From contig JANWWZ010000004.1 in NCBI GenBank assembly GCA_025057115.1, forward strand, positions 124,001-188,000: DNA of 64,000 nucleotides. The letters run 5' to 3'. The notes below the pieces were generated by a model. That model was given only the letters and a program-made list of their open reading frames with translations. It was not told where the DNA came from and did not search any database. This stretch comes from Bernardetiaceae bacterium (GTDB lineage: Bacteria; Bacteroidota; Bacteroidia; Cytophagales; Thermoflexibacteraceae). Below are positions 31,101 through 39,137 of this stretch, one piece after another; the first letter of the stretch is position 1, and every line of letters begins with the position of its first letter. Both the position numbers and the translations under genes were made by a program.

Positions 31101-31208
31101 GCCGCAGTCCCAGAAACTAGCCGTATCTTCTACCGTAAGTCCATACACCGTAAATGCTACCAAGAAAACGACCCAGCCAGTTGCATTGTTAAGTGTCTTA
31201 TAGTTCAT
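28125..31208 (-). CDS. DUF2723/TMEM260-like membrane protein (probable protein O-mannosyltransferase)
   Basis: A 1027-residue protein. About 10 to 11 membrane helices fill the first 560 residues, followed by a large soluble part with TPR-like helices near the C-terminus. The first extramembrane loop holds TASFWDCGEFI and LMVPHPPGAPLF, the conserved acidic and proline motifs of the PF11028 family. The human member TMEM260 is a protein O-mannosyltransferase, so transfer of a sugar from a lipid carrier to exported proteins is the likely role. The acceptors in Bacteroidota are unknown. The gene follows thrC after a hairpin terminator. Confidence 0.85.
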   Translation of the reverse strand: MNYKTLNNATGWVVFLVAFTVYGLTVEDTASFWDCGEFIAVSYKLMVPHPPGAPLFLMLGRMFSFLALGDNLKVAFWINMLSALSSALTILFMFWSMTLLGRKMMGLNPTDTPTPVQTFGLLASAAIGSLAYTFSDSFWFSAVEAEVYGMSSFFTAVVVWAMLKWETLSDEAEENRWLILIAYIMGLSIGVHLLNLVTIPALALIYYFKKYPRPSERGVFATLAVGLFIIGVIMVGIIPGLPSIAGDFEVFFVNSLRLPFGSGALFFAFALIAALVWGIRYSIREQKPLLNTVLLCFAFILIGYSSYALIIIRSNFNPPIDENDPSDVMSFVSYLKREQYGDRPLLYGRTFVSERESVEQGEPIYRKGKDKYEVYDYKLKIKYTKEILLPRMYSNSEDHPELYRQWANIPEGKDPTFWDHMYYMIRYQIGHMYFRYFLWNFAGRDGDEKESGWLLPWSPSRGLPEEVARDKARDNFYMLPLLLGIVGLLYQLKKDEKGFAFVGLLFILMGVALVIYMNSPPVEPRERDYIYVGSFYAFAMWIGFGVLSIAEALTRLIKNLFPATAVATVIGSVVPTIMGVKGWDNHDRSGRYHSVDQARNMLASCAPNAILFTGGDNDTFPLWYVQEVENFRTDVRVIVLSYFNTDWYIEQMRRKVYQSDPLPFSLTYDNYKSGVNDFVPYVENPALKTEAINLKNFLKLVKENNPAIQVELQGGGTTSAIPTKRVFIEVDSAALAQKPWIPKGKAHKVVRRMEFGLRPGMGALYKGDLMLLDLIATNNWERPIYFNNTSANTTAIELREWLHMEGMTYRLMPVRADNRGDLGEVNKEVMYQNVQKFQFRGFDNPKVYHDEEYRKFAANTRNAYYRLAMQFYLDKQDDKAKEILETSLKLIPDKTIPYDYYTPRYAKLFYALNEYERANGLADTLGRRAKENLDYLLRYHLDDFQHSSLKDRSMVMLNQLRSLYAEEAERQKKLADTFAALQKASPTFTNIQSEDVQKAKERHEFFKKKFEEYEEAFKRYYELLYED

Positions 31209-31226
31209 TTTTCGCTTGGTTTATAG

Positions 31227-31261
31227 AAAAAAACTCACGCAGCAAATATTCCGCTGCTGTG
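31227..31261 (-). terminator. Probable terminator of thrC
   Basis: On the minus strand CAC-A-GCAGC pairs with GCTGC-GTG around a 9-base loop, with one bulged base, and is followed by AGTTTTTTTC. It lies between thrC and the DUF2723 gene. Confidence 0.55.
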
Positions 31262-31309
31262 CTTTCTATCGCGAAACTACAACGATTTTTCTGAATACGG
31301 CATGGGGTT

Positions 31310-32626
31310 CTACTTTTCATAGTACTGCATTAGGAAGTTTTTGAAAGTGGCAAAGTCCTTAGGCAGGGGGATGGACAATTTGGGCAGTGTCATTAAATGT
31401 TGAAGCCGTTCAGGGACGGTGGGCGTTTGCCCCAGCGTTTGAGTTACTACCTCGCTAAACTTCACTGGGTGCGCTGTTTCTAGAATAATCCCCACAGCAT
31501 TGGCAGGTTGGTATTCTTGACAAAAGGCTTCCCATGCCAGATATCCCACTGCGCCGTGAGGGTCCATCATATAGCCATACTGTTGGTACACTCGGCGCAT
31601 AGCTTGGCGAGTTTGTTCATCAGTAAAAGCATAGCCGTACAGGTTTTGCCGCATGGCTTCCCAGGTCGGGAACCATTCCGCCAGGCGTGCAAAGTTACTC
31701 GGATTGCCAACGTCCATTGCATTAGAAATAGTGGGTATAGAGGGGCGCGGCTCGTACTTTCCCGTTTGCAAATATCTAGGTACCACGTCGTTGACATTAG
31801 TGGCAGCTATAAAACCCGCAACAGGCAGCCCCATTTGGCGGGCAAGAACTCCTGCTGTAAGGTTGCCAAAATTCCCACTGGGAACGACAAAGTATATCTT
31901 CTCCTGCTTTCTTGTCCGAACTGCTTGTGCCCAAGCATATACGTAATAAAAGGCTTGTGGAATAAGCCTTGAAATGTTAATGGAATTTGCTGAGGAAAGC
32001 CTCAACTTTTGGTTGAGTTCTTTGTCCAAAAATGCTTGTTTTACAAGAGCTTGGCAGTGGTCAAAGGTGCCATCGATCTCCAAAGCAGTAATGTTTCGCC
32101 CTAACGTAGCAAACTGCTTTTCTTGAAAGGGGCTTACTTTTCCTTTGGGGTATAACACAGCTACGGTGATGCCTTCTACTCCTAAAAAGCCGTGAGCCAC
32201 AGCGCTGCCCGTATCTCCTGAGGTGGCTACTAAAATGTGCAATGGACGTCCGTCACCAGGCAGGAAGTATGACATTGCTTGCGCCATAAACCTTGCCCCA
32301 AAGTCTTTGAAAGCTAACGTAGGACCGTGAAATAACTCTAAGATGCCTGTTTGCTGAGAAAGCCATACTACTGGTGCATCAAACCCCAGCGTTTTTTGCA
32401 CCATGCGCCTTAACTCTTCAGGGGGAATATCTTCTCCTAATAAAGCGGAGGCAACCCCGTAGGCAATTTCTTCAAAAGAAAGCGAAGGCAATTGTTCGAT
32501 GAATTGGCTTGAGAGTTGGGGCAAGCGCTCAGGCATGTAGAGCCCGTTGTCTTCTGGCAATCCTTTTAATACTGCTTCGGCAAGGCTAACCAAAGGGGAT
32601 TGGCGGCGTGTACTGTAGTAGCGCAC
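31310..32626 (-). CDS. thrC: Threonine synthase
   Basis: A 438-residue PLP enzyme of fold type II that converts O-phosphohomoserine to threonine. The PLP lysine is Lys107 in GPTLAFKDFGARF. The phosphate-binding loop is TSGDTGSAVAHGF near residue 134. The start is GTG at 32626, supported by the family N-terminus RYYSTRRQSPLVSL directly after it. It is divergent from the DAO-type oxidase gene, with a 39-base gap. Confidence 0.93.
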   Translation of the reverse strand: MRYYSTRRQSPLVSLAEAVLKGLPEDNGLYMPERLPQLSSQFIEQLPSLSFEEIAYGVASALLGEDIPPEELRRMVQKTLGFDAPVVWLSQQTGILELFHGPTLAFKDFGARFMAQAMSYFLPGDGRPLHILVATSGDTGSAVAHGFLGVEGITVAVLYPKGKVSPFQEKQFATLGRNITALEIDGTFDHCQALVKQAFLDKELNQKLRLSSANSINISRLIPQAFYYVYAWAQAVRTRKQEKIYFVVPSGNFGNLTAGVLARQMGLPVAGFIAATNVNDVVPRYLQTGKYEPRPSIPTISNAMDVGNPSNFARLAEWFPTWEAMRQNLYGYAFTDEQTRQAMRRVYQQYGYMMDPHGAVGYLAWEAFCQEYQPANAVGIILETAHPVKFSEVVTQTLGQTPTVPERLQHLMTLPKLSIPLPKDFATFKNFLMQYYEK

Positions 32627-32652
32627 TTTGAAAAAGTTTATCTACTTTGGCG

Positions 32653-32660
32653 CAAAAGTA
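32653..32660 (-). promoter_or_regulatory. Possible -7 element of thrC
   Basis: TACTTTTG on the minus strand fits TAnnTTTG and lies 26 bases before the GTG start. No good -33 TTG was seen at the expected spacing. Confidence 0.35.
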
Positions 32661-32665
32661 ACTCA

Positions 32666-33715
32666 ATGGCGCATTATCTCATCATAGGGCAAGGCATTGC
32701 AGGAACGGTGCTTGCTTACACGTTGCTTCAGCGTGGACATCAGGTTCAAATTATTGACAACGACCAACCACAAACAGCTTCCAAAGTAGCTGCGGGGCTT
32801 TTTAATCCCGTAACGGGCTATCGCATGGTCAAAACGTGGCTCGCTGACCAACTCTTTCCATTTCTGCAGGCGTTTTACCCCGCTTTAGAGGCGTACCTGG
32901 AAGCAAAATTTTTTTACCCCTTGCCCATGTACCGACCTTTCGAGTCCGTCGCTCAGCAAAATGAAGTTTTAGCAGAAATATCAGACGAAAAATTTGCCGC
33001 TTATGTAGAAAAAACCTTCTTCCCTAACGAATATGGCAAAAAAATTAAGGATCCTTTCGGAGGAGTGTTGCTCAAAAAAAGCGGCTATGTAAACTTGCCC
33101 GTGATGCTATCCGCTGCGCGAAAAAAATGGCAAGCCGATAATATTCTCCACAATGCAACATTTTCAGAAGCGCAAGTAGAATTGGACAAAGAAAAAGTGC
33201 ACTATCAGGGCATGGCAGTTGATTATTTAGTTTTATGTCGTGGCTGGCAGGAAACCCAGAGTTCATGGTTTGCACTCCCTTTTCGACCTGTGAAAGGAGA
33301 AATACTACAGGTGCGATTTACGGATGAAACATATGGGCACATCATCAACCGAAGTTGTTGGATTTTGCCTCAACCTGACCAATCTTATCGCATCGGAGCA
33401 ACGTATTATCCGCAGGATGTGAGTTTGGAACCTTCTTTAAAAGGTAGGCAAGAACTCACCGCTAAACTGCATTCTTTAACTGGTGCTAAGTGGGAGATTA
33501 TGGGTCACTTAGCTGGCGTTCGCCCTGCCACCTTTGACCGACGTCCTTTCATCGGCTTGCATCCAGTTTATCGGCGCGTATGCATCTTTAATGGATTGGG
33601 CTCTAAAGGTGTTTCCCTAGCCCCTTACTTTGCTGCCGTATTGGCTGATTTTTTGGAAGGGAAAACGCAATTCTTGCCCAAAGAAGTAGATATTGCTCGT
33701 TGTGGTAGGATTTGA
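32666..33715 (+). CDS. FAD-dependent oxidoreductase, D-amino acid oxidase family
   Basis: A 349-residue flavoprotein. The Rossmann FAD motif YLIIGQGIAGTVLAYTLLQRG opens the protein, and the GxG region RPFIGLHPVYRRVCIFNGLGSKGVSLAP closes it, as in DAO/glycine oxidase/ThiO proteins. The mid-region VDYLVLCRGW is the second dinucleotide-contact strand. The substrate is probably a secondary or primary amine, but no thiamine genes are nearby to support ThiO. ATG 32666 is chosen because the flavin motif begins at once; the frame extends upstream over the divergent thrC start. Confidence 0.82.
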   Translation: MAHYLIIGQGIAGTVLAYTLLQRGHQVQIIDNDQPQTASKVAAGLFNPVTGYRMVKTWLADQLFPFLQAFYPALEAYLEAKFFYPLPMYRPFESVAQQNEVLAEISDEKFAAYVEKTFFPNEYGKKIKDPFGGVLLKKSGYVNLPVMLSAARKKWQADNILHNATFSEAQVELDKEKVHYQGMAVDYLVLCRGWQETQSSWFALPFRPVKGEILQVRFTDETYGHIINRSCWILPQPDQSYRIGATYYPQDVSLEPSLKGRQELTAKLHSLTGAKWEIMGHLAGVRPATFDRRPFIGLHPVYRRVCIFNGLGSKGVSLAPYFAAVLADFLEGKTQFLPKEVDIARCGRI

Positions 33716-33952
33716 ATGTTGTTCTTGCTAAAGAAGGGATAACAAGTAACTAACTCGTTGCCCTTCTCCCAAAGTGGCAGTGGCGTCAAGAAAAAACGGC
33801 GCGGCTTATGCTAGATTAGCGAAAAATTCTTGACTAAGCAGTTTGTTTTGCGTATTTTGGCTCAATTTTAACAACTTTGCAAAGAGGTGCGTTTTTATAT
33901 AGAGAAACGTTAGCCAAACAACATTTTAGCCGCGTAGTTGATAATTTTTGCT

Positions 33953-35059
33953 ATGAAAATTGAACCTTTGGAAAATTGGGGCATGCCCTCGACAGCGGAG
34001 ATAGAAGTGGCAGTAGCCAGCCGCAAAAAGCCTTTCATCATTGCAGGTCCTTGCAGTGCAGAAACGCCAGAGCAGTTATTGGAAACCTGTAGAGCTCTGG
34101 CTCACACGGGAATTAATGCTCTTCGCGCAGGAATTTGGAAGCCTCGCACGCGACCCAACAGCTTTGAAGGAGTAGGAGAAATAGGGCTACAATGGTTTAA
34201 AGAGGTGCGCGATGAACTAGGCATTCCCATCGCTACCGAAGTGGCAACGGCAACCCATGTAGAGCTGGCTCTCAAGTACGGAGTGGACCTCCTCTGGATT
34301 GGCGCTCGCAGTACAGTCAATCCCTTTACTGTCCAAGAAATAGCCGATGCCCTGCGCGGAGTGGATATTCCCGTCATAGTTAAAAATCCGCTTAATCCAG
34401 AATTAGCTTTGTGGATAGGAGCTCTAGAGCGAGTGGCTAATGCAGGAATTACAAAGCTGGCAGCCATGCATCGGGGCTTTTCTACCTTTGAAAAGACAAA
34501 ATACCGCAATCAACCTATGTGGCAAGTGGCAATAGAGCTGCGCAGCCAAATGCCTGAACTTCCCTTGTTCTTTGACCCTAGCCATACTGGAGGCAAACGC
34601 GAGTACATCTATCCCCTTGCACAAAAAGCTCTCGACCTAGACTACGATGGACTCATGATAGAAGCCCACATCGACCCTGATAAGGCATGGAGCGATGCAG
34701 CCCAACAAGTTACCCCAGCCATGTTTGCCCAGATCCTTGGTCAGCTAAAAATTCGCGAGGCGACTTCTGATAACGTAGAATTTCAAAATGCAATAGAGGA
34801 AATGCGCAGCAAAATCGATGCGATAGATAGAGAAATTGTGGAATTGCTAGCTGCGCGAATGAACATTGTTGAAAAACTAGGTGTTTACAAGCGCGAAAAC
34901 AACGTGGCAGCCTTTCAAGTAGATAGATGGATTAAAATTTTCCAGTCTCGTCCAGAGTGGGGGCAAAAAATGGGCTTGAACAAAGATTTTGTAGGGCTTG
35001 TCTTTAAAGTTATTCACGATGAGTCCATTCGCATCCAAACTGCTAAAATAAGCGATTAA
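33953..35059 (+). CDS. aroG: Bifunctional DAHP synthase / chorismate mutase (type II AroQ)
   Basis: A 368-residue fusion. Residues 1-260 are a KDPG-type 3-deoxy-7-phosphoheptulonate synthase (GPCSAET, RAGIWKPRTRPNSFEG, FFDPSHTGGKREYI). Residues 275-360 are an AroQ chorismate mutase (MRSKIDAIDREIVELLAARM and KRENN). One polypeptide would thus carry the first shikimate step and the first step toward Phe and Tyr. The fused mutase is known in this family to act as an allosteric sensor. ATG 33953 is chosen over an in-frame start 15 bases upstream. Confidence 0.93.
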   Translation: MKIEPLENWGMPSTAEIEVAVASRKKPFIIAGPCSAETPEQLLETCRALAHTGINALRAGIWKPRTRPNSFEGVGEIGLQWFKEVRDELGIPIATEVATATHVELALKYGVDLLWIGARSTVNPFTVQEIADALRGVDIPVIVKNPLNPELALWIGALERVANAGITKLAAMHRGFSTFEKTKYRNQPMWQVAIELRSQMPELPLFFDPSHTGGKREYIYPLAQKALDLDYDGLMIEAHIDPDKAWSDAAQQVTPAMFAQILGQLKIREATSDNVEFQNAIEEMRSKIDAIDREIVELLAARMNIVEKLGVYKRENNVAAFQVDRWIKIFQSRPEWGQKMGLNKDFVGLVFKVIHDESIRIQTAKISD

Positions 35060-35269
35060 GCCTGTGCGCTCTTCTGCTCAATAGCAATCCACTTCGAATA
35101 CAACCCTTGCTTTCATAGTACTTGCGCAAGCAGTAGCTTCTTTAGGGTGGTAATCCTTCGCGAAAGGGTAATATTTTTGCGCTTAGTTCCGTAAAACGAC
35201 CCTGTTAGGTGGAGGCAAGTATAAAAGCACTTATTTTGCGGCAAAAAATTGAGGGGAAGCAAAGTTTGC

Positions 35270-35920
35270 ATGCACTGGATCAATACATGGGCTCTAAAAG
35301 GGCTGCTACTGCTTGCCATACAAGTACAAGGGCAGACCTTTTCACGCGACATGTGGCACGAGGGAGAAGCCAATTTGTTTTCAGGAGAAACCCTGCGCGG
35401 AAAACTGAAGTATGATTTGGACAACAATTCTTTACAGATAAGTACAGCGGGAGTAGTGCGCTCGTTCAGCTCGTATCAAGTAGAATCCTTTGAAATATTT
35501 GATGAGCTTCAAAAAGTGCCTCGCACATTTTTTACCTTGCCATACCGAAAGTCGGGCAATTATGAAGCACCTTTCTTTTTTGAGCTGCTGTATGAAGGTA
35601 AAAAACTCACCTTGCTCAATCGCGAAGTGTTCGTACAACGCATCATAAGTGGTCCTACGATGTGGGGATGGTGGGGACCTCGCGTAGCGATGGGCACTAC
35701 TACCGTCCAAGCAGATAGTTACTACTTGCTAGATATGCAAAAAGAACAAGTGATTAAAGTAGGTCAGCAGCGTTCTGATTGGCTGGCGTTAATGAAGGAT
35801 TTTCGCGATGAAATGAATGAGTTTATACGAACCAATAAACTCTCCTTCACTCAAAGAGCAGATGTACTGAAAATCATTGCCTATTACGATCAGCTTGTTC
35901 AAACTACAACAACTAAGTAA
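35270..35920 (+). CDS. Exported protein of unknown function
   Basis: A 216-residue protein with a signal peptide (MHWINTWALKGLLLLAIQVQG, cleaved near GQT). The mature part is beta-rich (GETLRGKLKYDLDNNSLQI) with a Trp-rich turn (GPTMWGWWGPR) and a helical C-terminus. No enzyme motif was seen. A TATTTTTG element at 35172-35179 could be its -7 box. It is followed by an A13 tract and the arsR promoter, so it may be separate from the sulfide module. Confidence 0.6.
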   Translation: MHWINTWALKGLLLLAIQVQGQTFSRDMWHEGEANLFSGETLRGKLKYDLDNNSLQISTAGVVRSFSSYQVESFEIFDELQKVPRTFFTLPYRKSGNYEAPFFFELLYEGKKLTLLNREVFVQRIISGPTMWGWWGPRVAMGTTTVQADSYYLLDMQKEQVIKVGQQRSDWLALMKDFRDEMNEFIRTNKLSFTQRADVLKIIAYYDQLVQTTTTK

Positions 35921-35947
35921 AGCAAAAAAAAAAAAACTACTAACTTA

Positions 35948-35977
35948 TTGATATATGAAAATATGTTAATACATTTG
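35948..35977 (+). promoter_or_regulatory. Promoter and overlapping operator of the sulfide module
   Basis: TTG (35948-35950), a 19-base spacer and TACATTTG (35970-35977) match the Bacteroidota promoter. The spacer is an imperfect dyad, ATTGATATAT/ATATGTTAAT around GAAA (35947-35970, 8 of 10 pairs). It is placed so that a bound repressor would cover both promoter elements. Confidence 0.65.
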
Positions 35978-35997
35978 CGGCAACGTTGAACTTAGTC

Positions 35998-36312
35998 ATG
36001 AGCACTGAAGTAATGACTTTGCGAGTAGATGCAACTAAACTGGAAAAGGTAGCATACATGCTTAAGGCGGTTGCTCATCCGGTACGCATTGCAATTATAG
36101 ATTTGTTAGACCAGTGTGGGCGGCTCAATGTGAGTGAATTGCAAACCAAGTTAAACATAGAGCAAGCGCTCCTTTCCCATCATCTAACTAATATGCGCGA
36201 TCGAGGCATCTTAACCGCTTCTAGGGAAGGGAAATGCATGTATTATGCCCTCGCTGATGCAGCCATTACCAATATTATTCACTGTATCAACAACTGCGCT
36301 AAAAAATTATGA
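35998..36312 (+). CDS. ArsR-family repressor, probable persulfide sensor (SqrR/BigR-like)
   Basis: A 104-residue winged-helix ArsR protein (AVAHPVRIAIIDLL, then the recognition helix IEQALLSHHLTNMRDRGIL). It lacks the ELCVCDL metal-site motif of ArsR/SmtB metal sensors. Instead it has Cys40 in the second helix and Cys96/Cys100 at the C-terminus. These positions correspond to the two cysteines of BigR (42/108) and SqrR (41/107) that form a polysulfide bridge. The next genes are a persulfide dioxygenase and an SQR, the known targets of those regulators. It probably represses its own promoter and that of sqr (inference). ATG 35998 is chosen over a TTG 12 bases upstream. Confidence 0.75.
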   Translation: MSTEVMTLRVDATKLEKVAYMLKAVAHPVRIAIIDLLDQCGRLNVSELQTKLNIEQALLSHHLTNMRDRGILTASREGKCMYYALADAAITNIIHCINNCAKKL

Positions 36313-36334
36313 AAAGATGATGTAAGTCATCTTT
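36313..36334 (+). terminator. Hairpin just after arsR
   Basis: AAAGATGA/TCATCTTT, 8-bp stem with loop TGTAAG, beginning directly after the arsR stop. The stem is AU-rich and the T run (ATTTTTTC) is 10 bases further on. It may attenuate read-through into the persulfide dioxygenase gene rather than stop it. Confidence 0.35.
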
Positions 36335-36391
36335 ATCAGCTTTGATTTTTTCAACATTTACGTGTGTTTATTTTTTAAACTTCTTACTGTG

Positions 36392-37783
36392 ATGAAAGTA
36401 GAGCAGTTGTACACAGGTTGCTTAGCGGAAGCAGCCTACTTCATTGAGTCTGCTGGAGAGGCAGCAGTTATCGACCCTATCCGGGAAATTGAACCTTACT
36501 TGAAACTGGCTCGGGAACGCGGGGTAAAAATCAAGTACATTTTTGAAACGCATTTCCACGCGGATTTTGTATCAGGTCATTTGGACTTGTCTCGCGCTAC
36601 GGGAGCCCCTATTGTGTTTGGTCCTACTGCAAAAGCGAATTTTGATTTCATTGAAGCCAAAGACGGACAAATTTTCGAAGTAGGTAATGTAGCCCTTAAA
36701 GTGCTTCATACTCCTGGTCATACGCCTGAATCCATGTGTTTGCTACTTTACGACGAAAATGGAAAAGAACATGCTATCTTCACTGGTGACACGCTCTTTG
36801 TAGGGGATGTAGGACGCCCTGACCTGCTAGATGGAGTTATTATCTCCAAAGAAGAGCAAGTAAGCAATCTCTACGACAGTCTTAACAAAAAGATCAAGAC
36901 ATTGCCTGATGATGTAATTGTTTACCCAGGTCATGGTCCAGGTTCCTTGTGCGGCAAGAGCATTGGCAAAGAGACCCAGTCCACCATTGGAAGGGAAAAA
37001 ATGTACAATTACGCTCTTCAGCCTATGAGTCGGGAAGAGTTCATGAAGCTAATTTTGGAAGACCAACCACCAGCTCCCCAGTATTTTGTCAAAAATGCCA
37101 TGATTAATCGCATGGGATACGAGCCCATCGATGAAGTATTAGAACGAAATGTACGTCCCCTTAGCGTAACAGCCCTTGAATTGGAAGCCGAAGCGGGTGC
37201 TCTAATTTTGGACACTCGGAATGCCAACGATTTTGCAGCAGGTCATATTCCCAATTCTATGAACATCGGGCTGGATGGTTCCTATGCAGTTTGGGTAGGT
37301 ACTTTAGTGAGCGATATTAAGCAGCGCATAGTGGTGGTAGCAGAAAAAGGACGTGAACGCGAAGCAATTTTGCGCCTGGCACGCGTAGGCTACGAAAACG
37401 TAGCAGGTTACTTAGAAGGCGGTTTTGATACTTGGAAAAATGCAGGCAAGCCCACTGCTACCATTAATTGCATTAGTGCCACTGAATTAGCTGAGATCTA
37501 CCAACCCGAAATGCCCATTTTAGACGTGCGCCGGGTAAACGAGTTTAGAAACGGGCACCTTCCCAATGCAATTAACATTCCCCTGCGCGACTTAGAGCAA
37601 AATCTCCATCAACTTAATCCCAATCAGCTCTATTACGTTCACTGTGCAGGTGGCTACCGCTCTATGATTGCTGCTTCTATCCTTGTGCGCAATGGCTACC
37701 ACAAGGTAGTAAATGTCAATGGAGGAATGGATGCTATCGCCAAGACCCAGTTGCCCGTAGTAAAAGAGGCAAAAGTTGCCTAA
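36392..37783 (+). CDS. Persulfide dioxygenase (ETHE1/Blh-like) with two rhodanese domains
   Basis: A 463-residue protein. The metallo-beta-lactamase domain (residues 1-240) has THFHADFVSGH at 53-63, HTPGHTPESM and TGDTLFVGDVGRPDLL, the iron-binding pattern of ETHE1-type enzymes that oxidise glutathione or other persulfide to sulfite. Two rhodanese domains follow. The first has VAEKGRERE where the catalytic cysteine loop should be, so it should be inactive. The second keeps the active loop HCAGGYRS. This architecture is typical of Blh-type proteins. A terminator follows the stop; no separate promoter was seen, so it is probably transcribed with arsR. Confidence 0.88.
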   Translation: MKVEQLYTGCLAEAAYFIESAGEAAVIDPIREIEPYLKLARERGVKIKYIFETHFHADFVSGHLDLSRATGAPIVFGPTAKANFDFIEAKDGQIFEVGNVALKVLHTPGHTPESMCLLLYDENGKEHAIFTGDTLFVGDVGRPDLLDGVIISKEEQVSNLYDSLNKKIKTLPDDVIVYPGHGPGSLCGKSIGKETQSTIGREKMYNYALQPMSREEFMKLILEDQPPAPQYFVKNAMINRMGYEPIDEVLERNVRPLSVTALELEAEAGALILDTRNANDFAAGHIPNSMNIGLDGSYAVWVGTLVSDIKQRIVVVAEKGREREAILRLARVGYENVAGYLEGGFDTWKNAGKPTATINCISATELAEIYQPEMPILDVRRVNEFRNGHLPNAINIPLRDLEQNLHQLNPNQLYYVHCAGGYRSMIAASILVRNGYHKVVNVNGGMDAIAKTQLPVVKEAKVA

Positions 37784-37814
37784 AAGTTGCCTAAAAAGTG
37801 TGAATTGAAACAGG

Positions 37815-37847
37815 GAGGCAGCAAAATAAAAGCTGCCTCAAATTTTT
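37815..37847 (+). terminator. Terminator between persulfide dioxygenase and sqr
   Basis: A perfect 8-bp stem GAGGCAGC (37815-37822) and GCTGCCTC (37832-37839), loop AAAATAAAA, then a T5 run. Confidence 0.75.
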
Positions 37848-37859
37848 CTTAATAAACTT

Positions 37860-37890
37860 TTGTACATATGAGTATATATTTTTATTTTAG
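37860..37890 (+). promoter_or_regulatory. sqr promoter with operator-like spacer
   Basis: TTG (37860-37862), 20 bases, TATTTTAG (37883-37890; one mismatch to TAnnTTTG). The spacer holds ACATATGAGTATATATT (37864-37880), which agrees at 13 of 17 positions with 35951-35967 in the arsR promoter and sits in the same place between the two elements. Confidence 0.55.
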
Positions 37891-37922
37891 GGGGTCTCAA
37901 TCACACCAGTAAATAATGTCAT

Positions 37923-39137
37923 ATGAAAACCAACTACAAATCGCACTATCAAGTGCTCATTGCAGGCGGCGGAAATGCAGGTATTTCGGTGGCCGCTCAA
38001 CTGTTGCGCAAGGATTCCAAGCTAGATCTGGCTATCATCGAGCCCTCTGACAAACACTACTATCAACCCGCGTGGACTTTGGTAGGCGGTGGCGACTACG
38101 ACATTAATGACACTGTTCGCAACGAAGCAGACTTTATCCCCAAAAAAGCAACGTGGATTAAAGATAAAGTTACAAAATTTGACCCCGATAATAACAGAGT
38201 AGTTATCGGCAATGGTGATGCTATTACGTATGACTGGCTGGTGGTATGCATTGGCATTCAGCTCAATTGGTCAGCTATCAAAGGACTAGAAGGCAACTTA
38301 GGTAAAAATGGCATTACTAGCAACTACACCTTCCAAACAGCTCCCTATACCTTTGAGTGCATCAAAAACTTTAAAGGTGGGAAAGCCATTTTTACTAACC
38401 CCAACACACCCATTAAGTGCGGTGGCGCCCCTCAAAAAATTATGTATCTAGCGGCAGACTATTTCCGCAAACACGGAATTTTGGACAAAGCAGATATCCA
38501 TTACTACTCGGGTGGAGCGGTAATCTTTGGCGTGAAAAAGTACGCTGAAACTCTTAACAAAGTCATCCAACGCTACGGCATTAAAACCCATTACAAGCAC
38601 AACCTCGTAGAAATTCGCGCAGACCGCAAAGAGGCTGTCTTTGAAACAGAACAAGACGGACAGAAAAAGTACGTAGTGCAAAGCTATGACTTTATCCATG
38701 TTACTCCACCGCAATCCGCTCCTGATGTTATTCGAAATAGTCCGCTTGCTGTGCCTGATTCTCCGGGAGGTTGGGTGGACGTAGATAAGCATACCTTGCG
38801 CCACAATCGCTACAAAAACGTCTTTGGCATCGGCGACAATACCAGCACTCCTAATGCCAAAACAGGAGCAGCCATCCGCAAGCAAGCTCCTATATTGGTA
38901 GAAAATCTCTACCGCAGCATTAATGGACAAGAAATTTCAGCTATGTATAATGGATATGGCTCTTGTCCACTAGTTACAGGATACGGCAAGCTAGTGCTGG
39001 CAGAGTTTGACTACAGCAACGAACCTATCGAAACCTTCCCATTTGACCAAGGCAAAGAACGCTGGACTATGTATCAACTCAAAAAGCGCATCTTGCCTTG
39101 GTTGTATTGGAATAAGATTTTAAGAGGAACAGCTTAA
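37923..39137 (+). CDS. sqr: Sulfide:quinone oxidoreductase (type II-like)
   Basis: A 404-residue FAD protein that oxidises sulfide and passes electrons to quinone, yielding sulfane sulfur. The FAD motif is QVLIAGGGNAGISVAAQLL. The active-site cysteines appear in NTPIKCGGAPQKIMYLA and YGSCPLVTGYGK, and the second flavin strand in KNVFGIGDNTSTPNAKTG. The mitochondrial-like KCGGAPQK motif points to the type II (SQOR) branch, which hands sulfur to an acceptor such as glutathione. The upstream persulfide dioxygenase would use that product. It has its own promoter and is followed without a gap by the DUF6132 frame. Confidence 0.9.
   Translation: MKTNYKSHYQVLIAGGGNAGISVAAQLLRKDSKLDLAIIEPSDKHYYQPAWTLVGGGDYDINDTVRNEADFIPKKATWIKDKVTKFDPDNNRVVIGNGDAITYDWLVVCIGIQLNWSAIKGLEGNLGKNGITSNYTFQTAPYTFECIKNFKGGKAIFTNPNTPIKCGGAPQKIMYLAADYFRKHGILDKADIHYYSGGAVIFGVKKYAETLNKVIQRYGIKTHYKHNLVEIRADRKEAVFETEQDGQKKYVVQSYDFIHVTPPQSAPDVIRNSPLAVPDSPGGWVDVDKHTLRHNRYKNVFGIGDNTSTPNAKTGAAIRKQAPILVENLYRSINGQEISAMYNGYGSCPLVTGYGKLVLAEFDYSNEPIETFPFDQGKERWTMYQLKKRILPWLYWNKILRGTA

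Noticed and set aside
35113-35427. Minus-strand frame of 104 codons upstream of the exported protein
   Set aside because: It covers the probable promoter and the signal peptide of the plus-strand gene and has no recognisable features.
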